Positions 17,493 through 25,561 of a DNA stretch of 64,000 bases are shown here, piece by piece; the first letter of the stretch is position 1, and every line of letters starts with the position of its first letter. The DNA is taken from contig NZ_CAAJGL010000145.1 in NCBI RefSeq assembly GCF_900996225.1, positions 283,344 through 347,343 on the forward strand, given 5' to 3'. Both the position numbers and the translations under genes were made by a program. The DNA comes from Paraburkholderia sp. BCC1884 (GTDB lineage: Bacteria > Pseudomonadota > Gammaproteobacteria > Burkholderiales > Burkholderiaceae). The notes under the pieces were generated by a model, which did not search any database, was not told the origin of the DNA, and saw only the letters and a program-made list of their open reading frames with translations.

Positions 17493-18551
17493 ATGACCAG
17501 ACTTTCCAACCACCTGATCGGCGCCAGCCTGCTGAGCGTGGGATTGATCAGCGGCACCGCGGCACTGGCCGCACCGAGCGGCACGGTCGCTTTTCTGATG
17601 CCAGACCAGGCGTCGACGCGCTACGAACAGCATGACTTCCCCGGCTTCAAGGCCGAAATGACCAAGCTGTGTCCCGACTGCAAGGTGCTCTATCAGAACG
17701 CCAATGCGGACGTCTCGACGCAACAGCAGCAATTCAACTCGGTGATCGCGCAAGGCGCCAAGGTGATCGTGCTCGATCCGGTGGATTCGACGGCGGCTGC
17801 CTCGCTGGTGCATATGGCGCAAAACCAGGGCATCAAGGTCATCGCTTATGACCGCCCGGTGCCCTCGACGCCCGCCAACTACTACGTCTCGTTCGACAAC
17901 GAAGGCATCGGCAAGGCCATCGCGCAGTCGCTCGTCGCGCATCTGAAGGAAAGCAATGTGCCGACCAGCAAGGGCGGCGTGCTCGAAGTCAACGGTTCGC
18001 CGACCGATGCGGCAGCAGGGCTGATCAAGAAGGGCATTCACGCCGGCCTGCAGGGTAGCGGCTACAAGACGCTGGCCGAATACGACACGCCGGACTGGGC
18101 GCCGCCGAAAGCGCAGCAATGGGTGAGCGGCCAGATCACGCGCTTCGGCTCGCAGATCGTCGGCGTGGTGGCCGCGAACGACGGCACGGGCGGCGGCGCG
18201 GTCGCCGCGTTCAAGGCAGCGGGTGTCAATCCGGTGCCGCCGGTGACCGGCAATGACGCCACGCTCGCGGGTCTGCAACTCATCATCGCCGGCGACGAAT
18301 ACAACACGATCCTGAAGCCGAGTGAAATCGTCGCGGCTGCGGCGGCGAAGGTGGCCGTCGGCTTCCTGAGCGGCCAGACGCCGAAGGCTGAAACGACGCT
18401 CTTCAATACGCCGTCGCAACTGTTCAAGCCGGCCGTGATTACGGCGAAGAACATCAAGGCGGAAGTGGTCGACAAGGGCTTCGCGAGCTCGAAGGATCTG
18501 TGCACCGACCGTTACGCGGAAGGCTGCAAGAAGCTGGGCATCACGAACTGA
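17493..18551 (+). CDS. ribitol-type ABC transporter, periplasmic binding protein
   Basis: A 352-residue sugar-binding protein of the RbsB/XylF-like (periplasmic binding protein type 1) fold. It has a signal peptide (to about residue 26, LISGTAALAAPSG) without a lipobox. The mature protein has paired Rossmann-like lobes, seen in VIVLDPVDSTAAASLVHMAQ, KVIAYDRPVPS and GVVAANDGTGGGAVAAFK. It would deliver a pentose or pentitol to the permease. The start at 17493 has GGAGA 8-9 bases before it. The ligand is inferred to be ribitol from the ribitol dehydrogenase and ribulokinase genes downstream; D-arabitol or xylitol remain possible. A strong hairpin follows the gene. Confidence 0.9.
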   Translation: MTRLSNHLIGASLLSVGLISGTAALAAPSGTVAFLMPDQASTRYEQHDFPGFKAEMTKLCPDCKVLYQNANADVSTQQQQFNSVIAQGAKVIVLDPVDSTAAASLVHMAQNQGIKVIAYDRPVPSTPANYYVSFDNEGIGKAIAQSLVAHLKESNVPTSKGGVLEVNGSPTDAAAGLIKKGIHAGLQGSGYKTLAEYDTPDWAPPKAQQWVSGQITRFGSQIVGVVAANDGTGGGAVAAFKAAGVNPVPPVTGNDATLAGLQLIIAGDEYNTILKPSEIVAAAAAKVAVGFLSGQTPKAETTLFNTPSQLFKPAVITAKNIKAEVVDKGFASSKDLCTDRYAEGCKKLGITN

Positions 18552-18572
18552 TCCGGCGCAATCCCGGACGAC

Positions 18573-18607
18573 GGAATCCGGCCCGCGCCGGATTCCCGCT
18601 AATTTTT
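18573..18607 (+). terminator. intercistronic hairpin after the binding-protein gene
   Basis: A perfect 9-bp stem GGAATCCGG / CCGGATTCC with a 6-base loop (18573-18596) and a T5 run at 18603-18607. It lies between the binding protein and the ATPase. Such elements protect upstream mRNA and cause partial termination, giving more binding protein than membrane parts; this role is inferred from known ABC operons. Confidence 0.7.
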
Positions 18608-18624
18608 AACGAGGTATCCGTCTC

Positions 18625-19428
18625 ATGACTGACAACTCCACAACACGGTCCAGGCCAGGCGAACTCGTGCTGAGCCTGCGCGGCGTCTCAAAGCACTTCG
18701 GAGCAGTCTCGGCCCTGACGGACATCGAGCTCGACGTGCACGCCGGTGAAGTAGTCGCCCTGGTGGGCGATAACGGCGCCGGCAAATCGACCCTCGTGAA
18801 GGTGCTCGCCGGGGTTCATCAACCGAGCTCGGGCACGATCACGTTCCGCGGCAAGGAGGTCGCCTTGTCCGATCCGGGCACGGCGCTCGACCTCGGCATC
18901 GCCACGGTGTTCCAGGACCTGGCGCTCTGCGAAAACCTCGACGTCGTCGCGAACATCTATCTCGGCCGCGAACTGGGCCCGATGCGCCTCGACGAAGTCG
19001 CGATGGAGGTGAAGGCCTGGACGCTCCTCAACGAGCTGTCGGCCCGCATCCCAAGCGTGCGCGACGTGGTCGCTTCGCTCTCGGGCGGCCAGCGCCAGAC
19101 CGTGGCGATCGCCCGCTCGCTGCTGCTCGACCCGAAGCTGATCATGCTCGACGAGCCGACCGCGGCGCTCGGCGTCGCGCAGACCGCCGAAGTGCTGAAC
19201 CTGATCGAGCGGGTGCGCGACCGCGGCCACGCGGTGATCATGATCAGCCACAACATGGAGGACGTGCGCGCCGTCGCCGATCGCATCGTCGTACTGCGGC
19301 TCGGCCGCAACAACGGTGTCTTCTATCCCGACTCCTCGAATCAGGAACTGGTGGCCGCGATCACCGGCGCCACCGAGAACGCCGTGTCGCGTCGCGCCGG
19401 CCGTCGCCAGGCCGAGCAGGGCGTTTAG
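18625..19428 (+). CDS. sugar ABC transporter ATP-binding protein, single-domain
   Basis: A 267-residue ATPase. Walker A is GDNGAGKST (about residue 50), the signature is LSGGQRQTVAIARSL, and Walker B with the catalytic Glu is LIMLDEPTAALG; the switch His is in MISHNMEDV. This is the N-terminal half type of RbsA/XylG ATPases. Full RbsA has two ATPase domains (about 500 residues), while this protein has one and must work as a homodimer, as in FrcA-like transporters. It sits between the binding protein and the permease of the ribitol operon. Confidence 0.92.
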   Translation: MTDNSTTRSRPGELVLSLRGVSKHFGAVSALTDIELDVHAGEVVALVGDNGAGKSTLVKVLAGVHQPSSGTITFRGKEVALSDPGTALDLGIATVFQDLALCENLDVVANIYLGRELGPMRLDEVAMEVKAWTLLNELSARIPSVRDVVASLSGGQRQTVAIARSLLLDPKLIMLDEPTAALGVAQTAEVLNLIERVRDRGHAVIMISHNMEDVRAVADRIVVLRLGRNNGVFYPDSSNQELVAAITGATENAVSRRAGRRQAEQGV

Positions 19429-19447
19429 ACCACCTCAAGGAAAGATC

Positions 19448-20728
19448 ATGAGTAACGATATTCAAGGGGCGCCGCAGCCTGCGCCACAAGGTGCTCCGCA
19501 GCCCACGCTGCTCGATCGCAGCGACGTGCGCGTCAAGCACGCCACCGGCGTCGGCGGCACGGTCTCGGCATTCGTCGACCGGGTGCGCTCGGGCGATCTG
19601 GGATCGCTGCCGGTGGTGGCGGGTCTCGTCATCATCTGGACCGTGTTCACGAGCCTGAACCCGGTGTTTCTCTCCGCCGACAATCTGGTGAACCTGCTGT
19701 TCGATTGCTCGACAGTGGGTGTCATTTCGCTCGGCATCGTCTGCGTGCTGATGGTGGGGCAGATCGATCTGTCGGTCGGCTCGATGAGCGGCTTCGCCTC
19801 GGCGCTGCTCGGCATGCTGTGGGTCAATCACGGCTGGCCAGTGCTGCTGGCGATCGTCGCGGCCATCGTGGTGGGCGCGGTGGTCGGTGCGCTGTACGCG
19901 TTGCTGCTGAACCGGCTCGGCATGCCCAGCTTCGTCGCGACGCTGGCCGGCCTGCTCGCGATCCTCGGCATGCAGTTGTACGTGCTCGGCGCGACCGGCT
20001 CGATCAACCTGCCCTACGATTCGGCGCTGGTGAATCTCGGCCAGCTCATCATCATTCCCGCGGTGATCTCCTATCTGCTCGCGCTGGTGCCAGGCGGCGT
20101 GATGCTGGTGCTCGGCATGCGCACCAGTGCGCGTCGTCGCGCGGTCAATCTCTCCGCGCCTTCGATGAGCAGTCTGCTGGCGCGCGCGCTCGCCATCACC
20201 GTGTTGCTGGAGGCCGTGGTGGCCTACCTGAACATGGGCCGTGGCGTACCGCTGATGTTCGGCATCTTCCTCGGTCTCGCGGTGGCGATGGACTATGCGC
20301 TCAAGAGAACGCGCTGGGGCCGCTCGATGCACGCGGTCGGCGGCAATCACGAGGCGGCACGACGCGCGGGTATCAAAGTCAACGCGATCTATACCAGTGC
20401 CTTCGTGCTGTGCGCGAGTCTCGCGGCGCTCGGCGGCGTGCTGACGGCGGCGCGCCTTGCGTCGGCCAGTCAACAGGCCGGCACGGGCGACGTCAACCTG
20501 AACGCCATCGCGGCGGCCGTGATCGGCGGCACGAGTCTGTTCGGCGGACGCGGCAGTGCGTATTCGGCGGTGCTGGGCATCATCGTGATCCAGTCGATCG
20601 CAAGCGGGCTGACGCTGTTGAATCTGTCGTCGTCGCTGCGCTTCATGATCACCGGCGCGGTGCTGGCGATTGCGGTGATCGTCGATTCGCTCGCTCGTCA
20701 GTCGCGGGTTTCGCACGGCCGCGCATAA
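19448..20728 (+). CDS. sugar ABC transporter permease
   Basis: A 426-residue integral membrane permease of the RbsC/XylH family, with many hydrophobic segments. The family markers are VLMVGQIDLSVGSM near residue 100, NRLGMPSFVATLAGL and RAGIKVNAIYTSAFVLCASL. The last part reads NLNAIAAAVIGGTSLFGGRGSA, the coupling-helix region. The first ~20 residues are Pro/Gln-rich. I use the ATG at 19448 (AAGGAAA 4-8 bases before); a frame open upstream is antisense to nothing meaningful. It pairs with the ATPase to import the polyol. Confidence 0.92.
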   Translation: MSNDIQGAPQPAPQGAPQPTLLDRSDVRVKHATGVGGTVSAFVDRVRSGDLGSLPVVAGLVIIWTVFTSLNPVFLSADNLVNLLFDCSTVGVISLGIVCVLMVGQIDLSVGSMSGFASALLGMLWVNHGWPVLLAIVAAIVVGAVVGALYALLLNRLGMPSFVATLAGLLAILGMQLYVLGATGSINLPYDSALVNLGQLIIIPAVISYLLALVPGGVMLVLGMRTSARRRAVNLSAPSMSSLLARALAITVLLEAVVAYLNMGRGVPLMFGIFLGLAVAMDYALKRTRWGRSMHAVGGNHEAARRAGIKVNAIYTSAFVLCASLAALGGVLTAARLASASQQAGTGDVNLNAIAAAVIGGTSLFGGRGSAYSAVLGIIVIQSIASGLTLLNLSSSLRFMITGAVLAIAVIVDSLARQSRVSHGRA

Positions 20729-20757
20729 GCTTAATTCAAGGAATCGTGGAGCAATCA

Positions 20758-21486
20758 ATGAGTGAATCCATCAAAGGAAAGGTCGCCGCCATCACGGGTG
20801 CGGCCTCGGGTATCGGCCTCGAATGCGCCCGCACGCTGATCGCGGAAGGCGCGAAGGTCGTGCTGATCGATCGTGCGAAAGAGAAGCTGGAGCAGCTCTG
20901 CGCGGAGTTGGGACCGACTGCCTTTCCACTGGTCGTGGACCTGCTGCAACCCGCCGAAGTGTCCGGCATGCTGCCGAAAATCGTCGCGCTGGCCGGCGGT
21001 CTCGACATCTTTCATGCGAACGCGGGCGCTTATGTCGGCGGTGACGTGGTGGAGGGCAATCCCGACGAGTGGGACCGCATGCTCAACCTGAACATCAACG
21101 CCGCATTCCGTTCGGTGCATGCCGTGTTGCCGCATCTGGTGGCGCAGAAGTCGGGCGACATCGTTTTCACGAGTTCCATTGCAGGCATCGTGCCGGTGGT
21201 GTGGGAGCCGATCTACACGGCGTCCAAATTCGCCGTGCAGGCCTTCGTCCACACGACGCGGCGTCAACTTGCCAAGCATGGCGTGCGGGTCGGCGCGGTG
21301 GCGCCGGGGCCGGTCGTGACCGCCTTGCTCGACGACTGGCCGAAAGCCAAGATGGACGAAGCGCTCGCCTCGGGCAGCCTGATGCAGCCGAAGGAAGTCG
21401 CCGATGCGGTGCTCTTCATGCTGACACGGCCGCGCAATGTGACGATTCGCGATATCGTGATCCTGCCGAACAGCGTCGACCTGTAA
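20758..21486 (+). CDS. rbtD: ribitol 2-dehydrogenase
   Basis: A 242-residue short-chain dehydrogenase that oxidises ribitol to D-ribulose with NAD+. The cofactor motif is TGAASGIG; the catalytic set is Ser in TSSIAG, Tyr in YTASKFAVQ and its Lys. I recall Klebsiella ribitol dehydrogenase as having near-identical segments: LDIFHANAGAY, LNINAAFR, LLDDWPKAKMDEAL and the ending DIVILPNSVDL all match. This is the basis for naming the operon. The ATG at 20758 follows GGAG at a spacing of 7 bases. It is followed 73 bases later by the kinase that would take its product. Confidence 0.93.
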   Translation: MSESIKGKVAAITGAASGIGLECARTLIAEGAKVVLIDRAKEKLEQLCAELGPTAFPLVVDLLQPAEVSGMLPKIVALAGGLDIFHANAGAYVGGDVVEGNPDEWDRMLNLNINAAFRSVHAVLPHLVAQKSGDIVFTSSIAGIVPVVWEPIYTASKFAVQAFVHTTRRQLAKHGVRVGAVAPGPVVTALLDDWPKAKMDEALASGSLMQPKEVADAVLFMLTRPRNVTIRDIVILPNSVDL

Positions 21487-21559
21487 AACGCCTGAAGCTG
21501 CGCGCCGCCGCGGTGGCGCGCCGTCGTCCTGAAACGCCTCCCATGACAGGCAAAGAACT

Positions 21560-23194
21560 ATGACTTCAGACATCCCGCGCTCCGGCGCGACCGGCGACCC
21601 GCGTTACGTCATCGGCGTGGACGTGGGCACGGGCAGCGCCCGGGCCGGACTCTTCGATCTGGCCGGCCGCATGGTGGCGTCGGCCAAACGCGACATCACG
21701 CTGTTTCATGCAAGCGGCTCCGTCGTCGAGCAGTCGAGCAGTGAAATCTGGCGCGCCGTCTGCGATTCGGTGAAAGAGGCGCTCGCGCAGTCCGGCGTGT
21801 CGCCCGATCAGGTGGGCGGCATCGGCTTCGATGCGACCTGCTCGCTGGTCGTGCTGGGCGAGGGCGGCCGCTCGCTGCCCGTGGGTCCGTCGGGCGAGGC
21901 GGAACGCGACATCATCGTCTGGATGGATCACCGCGCTTTGCAGCAGGCCGAGCGTATCAACGCGACGGGGCACGAGGTGCTGAAATTCGTCGGCGGCAAG
22001 ATCTCGCCGGAAATGGAAACGCCGAAATTGTTGTGGCTGCTGGAAAACAAGCCGGAAGTGTTCGCGTCGGCCTGGCAATTCTTCGATCTGACCGATTTTC
22101 TCACGTGGCGCTGCACCGGCGATCTGTCCCGCTCCACCTGCACGGTGACCTGCAAATGGACCTATCTGGCGCACGAACGGCGCTGGGACGAGAGCTACTT
22201 CCGCACGGTCGGCCTCGGCGTGCTGGCCGACGAGGGCTTTGCGCGAATCGGCCAGACGGTCGTCGACGGCGGCACACCGTTGGGTAACGGACTGACGGAA
22301 AAGGCCGCGGCCGAACTCGGGCTGCGCGCCGGCACGCCGGTGGCGACGGGCGTGATCGATGCGCATGCCGGCGGCATCGGCACGGTCGGCGCGGGGGGCG
22401 AGCCGGAGAAATGTCTCGCCTATGTGTTCGGTACTTCGTCGTGCACGATGACCACGACCCGCGAGCCAGTCTTCGTGGACGGCGTGTGGGGTCCGTACTT
22501 TTCGGCGATGGTGCCCGACGCATGGCTCAACGAAGGCGGTCAGTCGGTGGCCGGCGCGGCCATCGAAAGACTGCTCGCGATGCACCCGGCCGCGCCCGAC
22601 GCCCAGCAAAGCGCCGAGCAGGAAGGCCAATCCTTGCCGTCGATGCTCGCCGGCCTGGCTGCACGGCATTCGCGCGGGCTCTCCGGGGCGGTGCTGCTGG
22701 CCGACGGCCTGCACGTGGTGCCCGAGTTCCTCGGCAATCGCGCGCCGTTCGCCGACCCGCACGCGAGAGCGGTGATCGCGGGCCTCGGCATGGAAGACGA
22801 CCTGGACAGTCTGGTCGCGCTTTATATCGCGGGCATTTGCAGTATCGGTTATGGCTTGCGTCAGATCATCGAAGTGCAGGCCGCGGCCGGTGCGCCGATC
22901 GAACGCGTGATGATTAGCGGCGGCGCGGGGCGGCTCGATCTCGTTCGTCAACTGCTCGCCGACGCCACCGGCAAGCCGGTGCTCGCCACCCAGGCGGAAG
23001 AGCCGGTGCTGCTGGGTGCAGCGATGCTGGGTGGCGTGGCGGGCGCGCTGTTCGACGACCTGCGCTCGGCGATGACCTCGATGTCGGAGATCAGCCGGAC
23101 CTACGAGCCAGCCACGGGTGATATCGCGGTACTGCATGAAGCGCGCTATGGCGCCTTCAGAAAATTGCAGGACGTGGCGCGCGAAATTCGCTAG
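21560..23194 (+). CDS. FGGY-family D-ribulokinase
   Basis: A 544-residue sugar kinase of normal FGGY length. The N-terminal ATPase fold opens IGVDVGTGSARAGLFD; the substrate loop contains FDATCSL and VWMDHRA; the C-terminal fold has GVIDAHAGGIGTVG and VMISGGAGRLDLVRQLLAD. Members phosphorylate the terminal hydroxyl of ribulose, ribitol, xylulose or related polyols. After a ribitol dehydrogenase the expected substrate is D-ribulose, giving D-ribulose-5-phosphate for the pentose phosphate pathway. It is the last gene of the ribitol operon. The ATG at 21560 has only a weak site (CAAAGAA). Confidence 0.9.
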   Translation: MTSDIPRSGATGDPRYVIGVDVGTGSARAGLFDLAGRMVASAKRDITLFHASGSVVEQSSSEIWRAVCDSVKEALAQSGVSPDQVGGIGFDATCSLVVLGEGGRSLPVGPSGEAERDIIVWMDHRALQQAERINATGHEVLKFVGGKISPEMETPKLLWLLENKPEVFASAWQFFDLTDFLTWRCTGDLSRSTCTVTCKWTYLAHERRWDESYFRTVGLGVLADEGFARIGQTVVDGGTPLGNGLTEKAAAELGLRAGTPVATGVIDAHAGGIGTVGAGGEPEKCLAYVFGTSSCTMTTTREPVFVDGVWGPYFSAMVPDAWLNEGGQSVAGAAIERLLAMHPAAPDAQQSAEQEGQSLPSMLAGLAARHSRGLSGAVLLADGLHVVPEFLGNRAPFADPHARAVIAGLGMEDDLDSLVALYIAGICSIGYGLRQIIEVQAAAGAPIERVMISGGAGRLDLVRQLLADATGKPVLATQAEEPVLLGAAMLGGVAGALFDDLRSAMTSMSEISRTYEPATGDIAVLHEARYGAFRKLQDVAREIR

Positions 23195-23254
23195 AACGGC
23201 AAAGGCGGGTGGGGCGTCGGCGAACGCGCATACCGCGTCGCCGATGGCCGTGCG

Positions 23255-23413
23255 TTACGCCCGCGCAGGCAGCGGCGTGTGGCCCGATGCTCCATTGGCT
23301 CCCGGCGCGCGCAACGGTCGCACTTCCTCGATAATCAGCCCGTTCTCCAGCCGGATATAGCGATCGGCCGCGCCGAAATAGCGGTCGTCGTGTGAAATCA
23401 CGATCAGCGTTTT
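23255..23413 (-). pseudogene. C-terminal fragment of an ABC exporter ATPase
   Basis: Translating the minus strand gives KTLIVISHDDRYFGAADRYI, then RLENGLIIEE and a short tail to the stop at 23255. This matches the region after Walker B in cyclic-peptide/siderophore exporter ATPases (ISHDDRYF is the switch-His segment, followed by the last strand). Only 52 residues remain, with no Walker A, Walker B or membrane domain. It touches the end of the AraC gene, whose stop (23404-23406) overlaps it by 10 bases. It is a deletion remnant, presumably left when the AraC and neighbouring genes arrived. Confidence 0.75.
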
Positions 23414-24204
23414 AGATAACGGCCGGGCGTCGTGCCCAAGGCGCGGCGGAACATATCGATAAACGCGCTGACGTTGTCGTAGCCGAGTTCGAGCGCGATC
23501 GTCGTCACCGGCACGCCGTCCGCGACCAGTTCGAGCGCGCGTAGTAGCCGCGCCTGCTGCCGCCACTGCGCGAAGGTCAAACCCGTCTCGGCCAGAAAAC
23601 GCCGGCTCAGCGTACGTGGCGCGAGTCCGGCCCACGTGGCCCATTGTTCGAGGCGGCGGTTATCGGACAGATCGCCGACCAGCGCGTCGGTGATCCGCAC
23701 GAGCCTCGGATCGTCGGGGCGCGGTAAATCGAGCGATTCCTCGTTCGACGCGGCGAGTTCGTCGAGGATGACTTCCGCGATGCGCGTCTGCGACGCGTCG
23801 AGTTCGTCGCCCGGCCAGGTGGCCACGCGCCGGACCGCTTCGCGTAGCAGCGCGGTAGTCCTGATCGCGCGAGGCTCACGCGGTAAGTCCGCGCAGCGCT
23901 GCTCGGCAATGAACACGCTCCACCCTGAAAACGGCCCGTACGAGCGTACCGAATGAACGAAATGCGGCGGAATCCAGATCGCATGAATCGCCGGGACGAC
24001 CCACTGCTGTTTGTCCAGCCCGACCGACACCAGCCCGCTCAGCGCGCCCATCAGTTGCCCGCGCGCATGGCGGTGCGAGGACGTCGCGCGTGCTTCGCTC
24101 TGCGTGAGTTCCGCCGCGGCGAGGAACGGGCCCGCCGCCGACGTAACGAGATCGGGACGGATGAGCGGATCGAGCGGATCGAGCGGATCGAATGGATGGG
24201 ACAT
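23404..24204 (-). CDS. AraC family transcriptional regulator
   Basis: About 266 residues from the ATG at 24204. An N-terminal cupin sensor (SSHRHARGQLMGAL, VPAIHAIWIPPHFVHSV) precedes the AraC domain with the two helices (WATWAGLAPRTLSRRF and ALELGYDNVSAFIDMFRRAL) and the end LGTTPGRY. The N-terminus carries a Pro-Leu-Asp repeat made by three 9-bp units (24163-24189). It is divergent from a small conserved gene and an oxidoreductase, which it may regulate. Its 3' end overlaps an ABC-exporter remnant, so the last residues may derive from rearrangement. Confidence 0.88.
   Translation of the reverse strand: MSHPFDPLDPLDPLIRPDLVTSAAGPFLAAAELTQSEARATSSHRHARGQLMGALSGLVSVGLDKQQWVVPAIHAIWIPPHFVHSVRSYGPFSGWSVFIAEQRCADLPREPRAIRTTALLREAVRRVATWPGDELDASQTRIAEVILDELAASNEESLDLPRPDDPRLVRITDALVGDLSDNRRLEQWATWAGLAPRTLSRRFLAETGLTFAQWRQQARLLRALELVADGVPVTTIALELGYDNVSAFIDMFRRALGTTPGRYLKR
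24163..24189. repeat. three tandem 9-bp units in an AraC gene
   Basis: Three exact copies of GAGCGGATC, in frame in the AraC coding sequence, giving a DPLDPLDPL-type N-terminus. Changes in unit number would keep the frame and only lengthen the N-terminal tail. Confidence 0.7.
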
Positions 24205-24303
24205 GGCCAAAACGCGGTATCGAATGGCATTTATACCGGAGACGGGCCGCCATTGCACGCCTACACTCAGTTTCATTCTTCAAGGACAAAGGAGTGCAGC
24301 GCG

Positions 24304-24555
24304 ATGCGAGCCCACCAGTTTCTTCCCGACGACGTCGATCATGTCGAGTTGCAAGGCACGACCGTCCGCAAGGGCACCGTCGCTGCGTTCCTTGCCAACG
24401 CGCGCGTCTGGAGCGATACCGGCGCCAGCGAAAGCGCGCGTGCCGAAGCGGCCGCCGACCTGCGCGAAGCGCTGCCGGCGTTGCGTGCGATCGGGCTGCT
24501 GGACGTCCTGGAGATTCGCGACCCTGCGCTGCGCGCGTGGGTCGTCAGACAGTGA
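24304..24555 (+). CDS. small conserved hypothetical protein
   Basis: An 83-residue protein with a good ribosome site (AAGGAG, 7-8 bases before the ATG at 24304). It reads as a mainly helical, acidic polypeptide: VELQGTTVRKGTVAAFLANA, then AEAAADLREALPALRAIGLL and ending AWVVRQ. No signal peptide or membrane segment. It precedes the oxidoreductase by 46 bases and diverges from the AraC gene. I do not recognise a named family. Its placement suggests a two-gene operon with the oxidoreductase. Confidence 0.6.
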   Translation: MRAHQFLPDDVDHVELQGTTVRKGTVAAFLANARVWSDTGASESARAEAAADLREALPALRAIGLLDVLEIRDPALRAWVVRQ

Positions 24556-24601
24556 TCGACATTCCAGTCTCTACTTATATGCAGATATTCAAGGAGCAAC
24601 C

Positions 24602-25561
24602 ATGAAAGCAGCGGTTGTCAAAAGCAAAGGCGAAGCGCCGGTGTATGCCGACTTCGACGAACCTGCCGCCGTGAGCGGGCAGCATCTCATTCATGTCAGC
24701 GCCGCCGCGCTCAGTCACGTGACGCGCTCGCGGGCAGCCGGGTCGCACTATTCATCCGGCAGCGGTTTTCCGTTCGTGGCGGGCGTCGACGGCACGGGGC
24801 GGCTGGAGGACGGGCAGCGCGTCTATTTCTTCAAGCCGCATGCGCCGTTCGGGGCGATGGCCGAGCGCAGCCTCGCGCAGGCCAATCACTGCATCGCACT
24901 GCCCGATGCCGTGGACGACGTCACTGCGGCGGCCATGGCGATCCCCGGCATGTCGTCGTGGGCGGCGTTGATCGAACGCGCCCGTTTCGTGGCGGGCGAG
25001 ACCGTGCTGGTCAACGGCGCAACCGGCACGTCGGGGCGACTTGCCGTGCAGATCGCCAAACACCTCGGCGCGCGAAGGGTCATCGCGACAGGGCGGAACG
25101 CGGCGTCGCTCGAATCGCTCAAGGCGGCCGGCGCGGATACGACGATTTCGCTGGAGCAAAGCGAAGCCGATCTCACGCGCGCCCTCGAAGCCCAATTCAG
25201 CCAGGGCGTGGACGTCGTGCTGGACTATCTCTGGGGACCCAGCGCGCAAGCCTTGCTGGTCGCAGCGGCCAAAGCTTCGCCGGACGATCATCCGGTGCGC
25301 TTCGTGCAGATCGGCGCCGTCAGCGGTGAGGACATCCAGTTGCCTGGCGCCGTGCTTCGTTCGGCGAACATCACGCTGCTCGGCAGCGGCATGGGCAGCG
25401 TGCCGCTGGCGCGACTGCTGCACGCGATGAAAGCGGTGTTCGATGCTGCCGCCGTCGCGAGCTGGCAGGTCGACACCATTGCCGTTCCGCTCGCGCAATT
25501 GAGCGCCCACTGGGAACACGCGAACAGCCAGCAGCGCACTGTATTTGTGCCTGCTCCCTAG
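24602..25561 (+). CDS. MDR-superfamily quinone oxidoreductase/zinc-free alcohol dehydrogenase-like protein
   Basis: A 319-residue medium-chain dehydrogenase/reductase. The N-terminal GroES-like domain has FPFVAGVDGTGRL, the cofactor domain has ETVLVNGATGTSGRLAVQIA with a GATGTSG nucleotide motif, and a C-terminal part has VRFVQIGAVSG. The Cys and His ligands of catalytic and structural zinc are absent, which fits the zinc-free quinone oxidoreductase branch. It would reduce quinones or enones with NADPH. ATG 24602 has AAGGAG 5-6 bases before it. It follows the small 83-residue gene and is probably controlled by the divergent AraC protein. Confidence 0.85.
   Translation: MKAAVVKSKGEAPVYADFDEPAAVSGQHLIHVSAAALSHVTRSRAAGSHYSSGSGFPFVAGVDGTGRLEDGQRVYFFKPHAPFGAMAERSLAQANHCIALPDAVDDVTAAAMAIPGMSSWAALIERARFVAGETVLVNGATGTSGRLAVQIAKHLGARRVIATGRNAASLESLKAAGADTTISLEQSEADLTRALEAQFSQGVDVVLDYLWGPSAQALLVAAAKASPDDHPVRFVQIGAVSGEDIQLPGAVLRSANITLLGSGMGSVPLARLLHAMKAVFDAAAVASWQVDTIAVPLAQLSAHWEHANSQQRTVFVPAP

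Noticed and set aside
19361..20758. 465-residue minus-strand frame opposite the ribitol permease
   Set aside because: Shadow frame with extreme Arg/His/Gln content; the plus strand is a clear permease.
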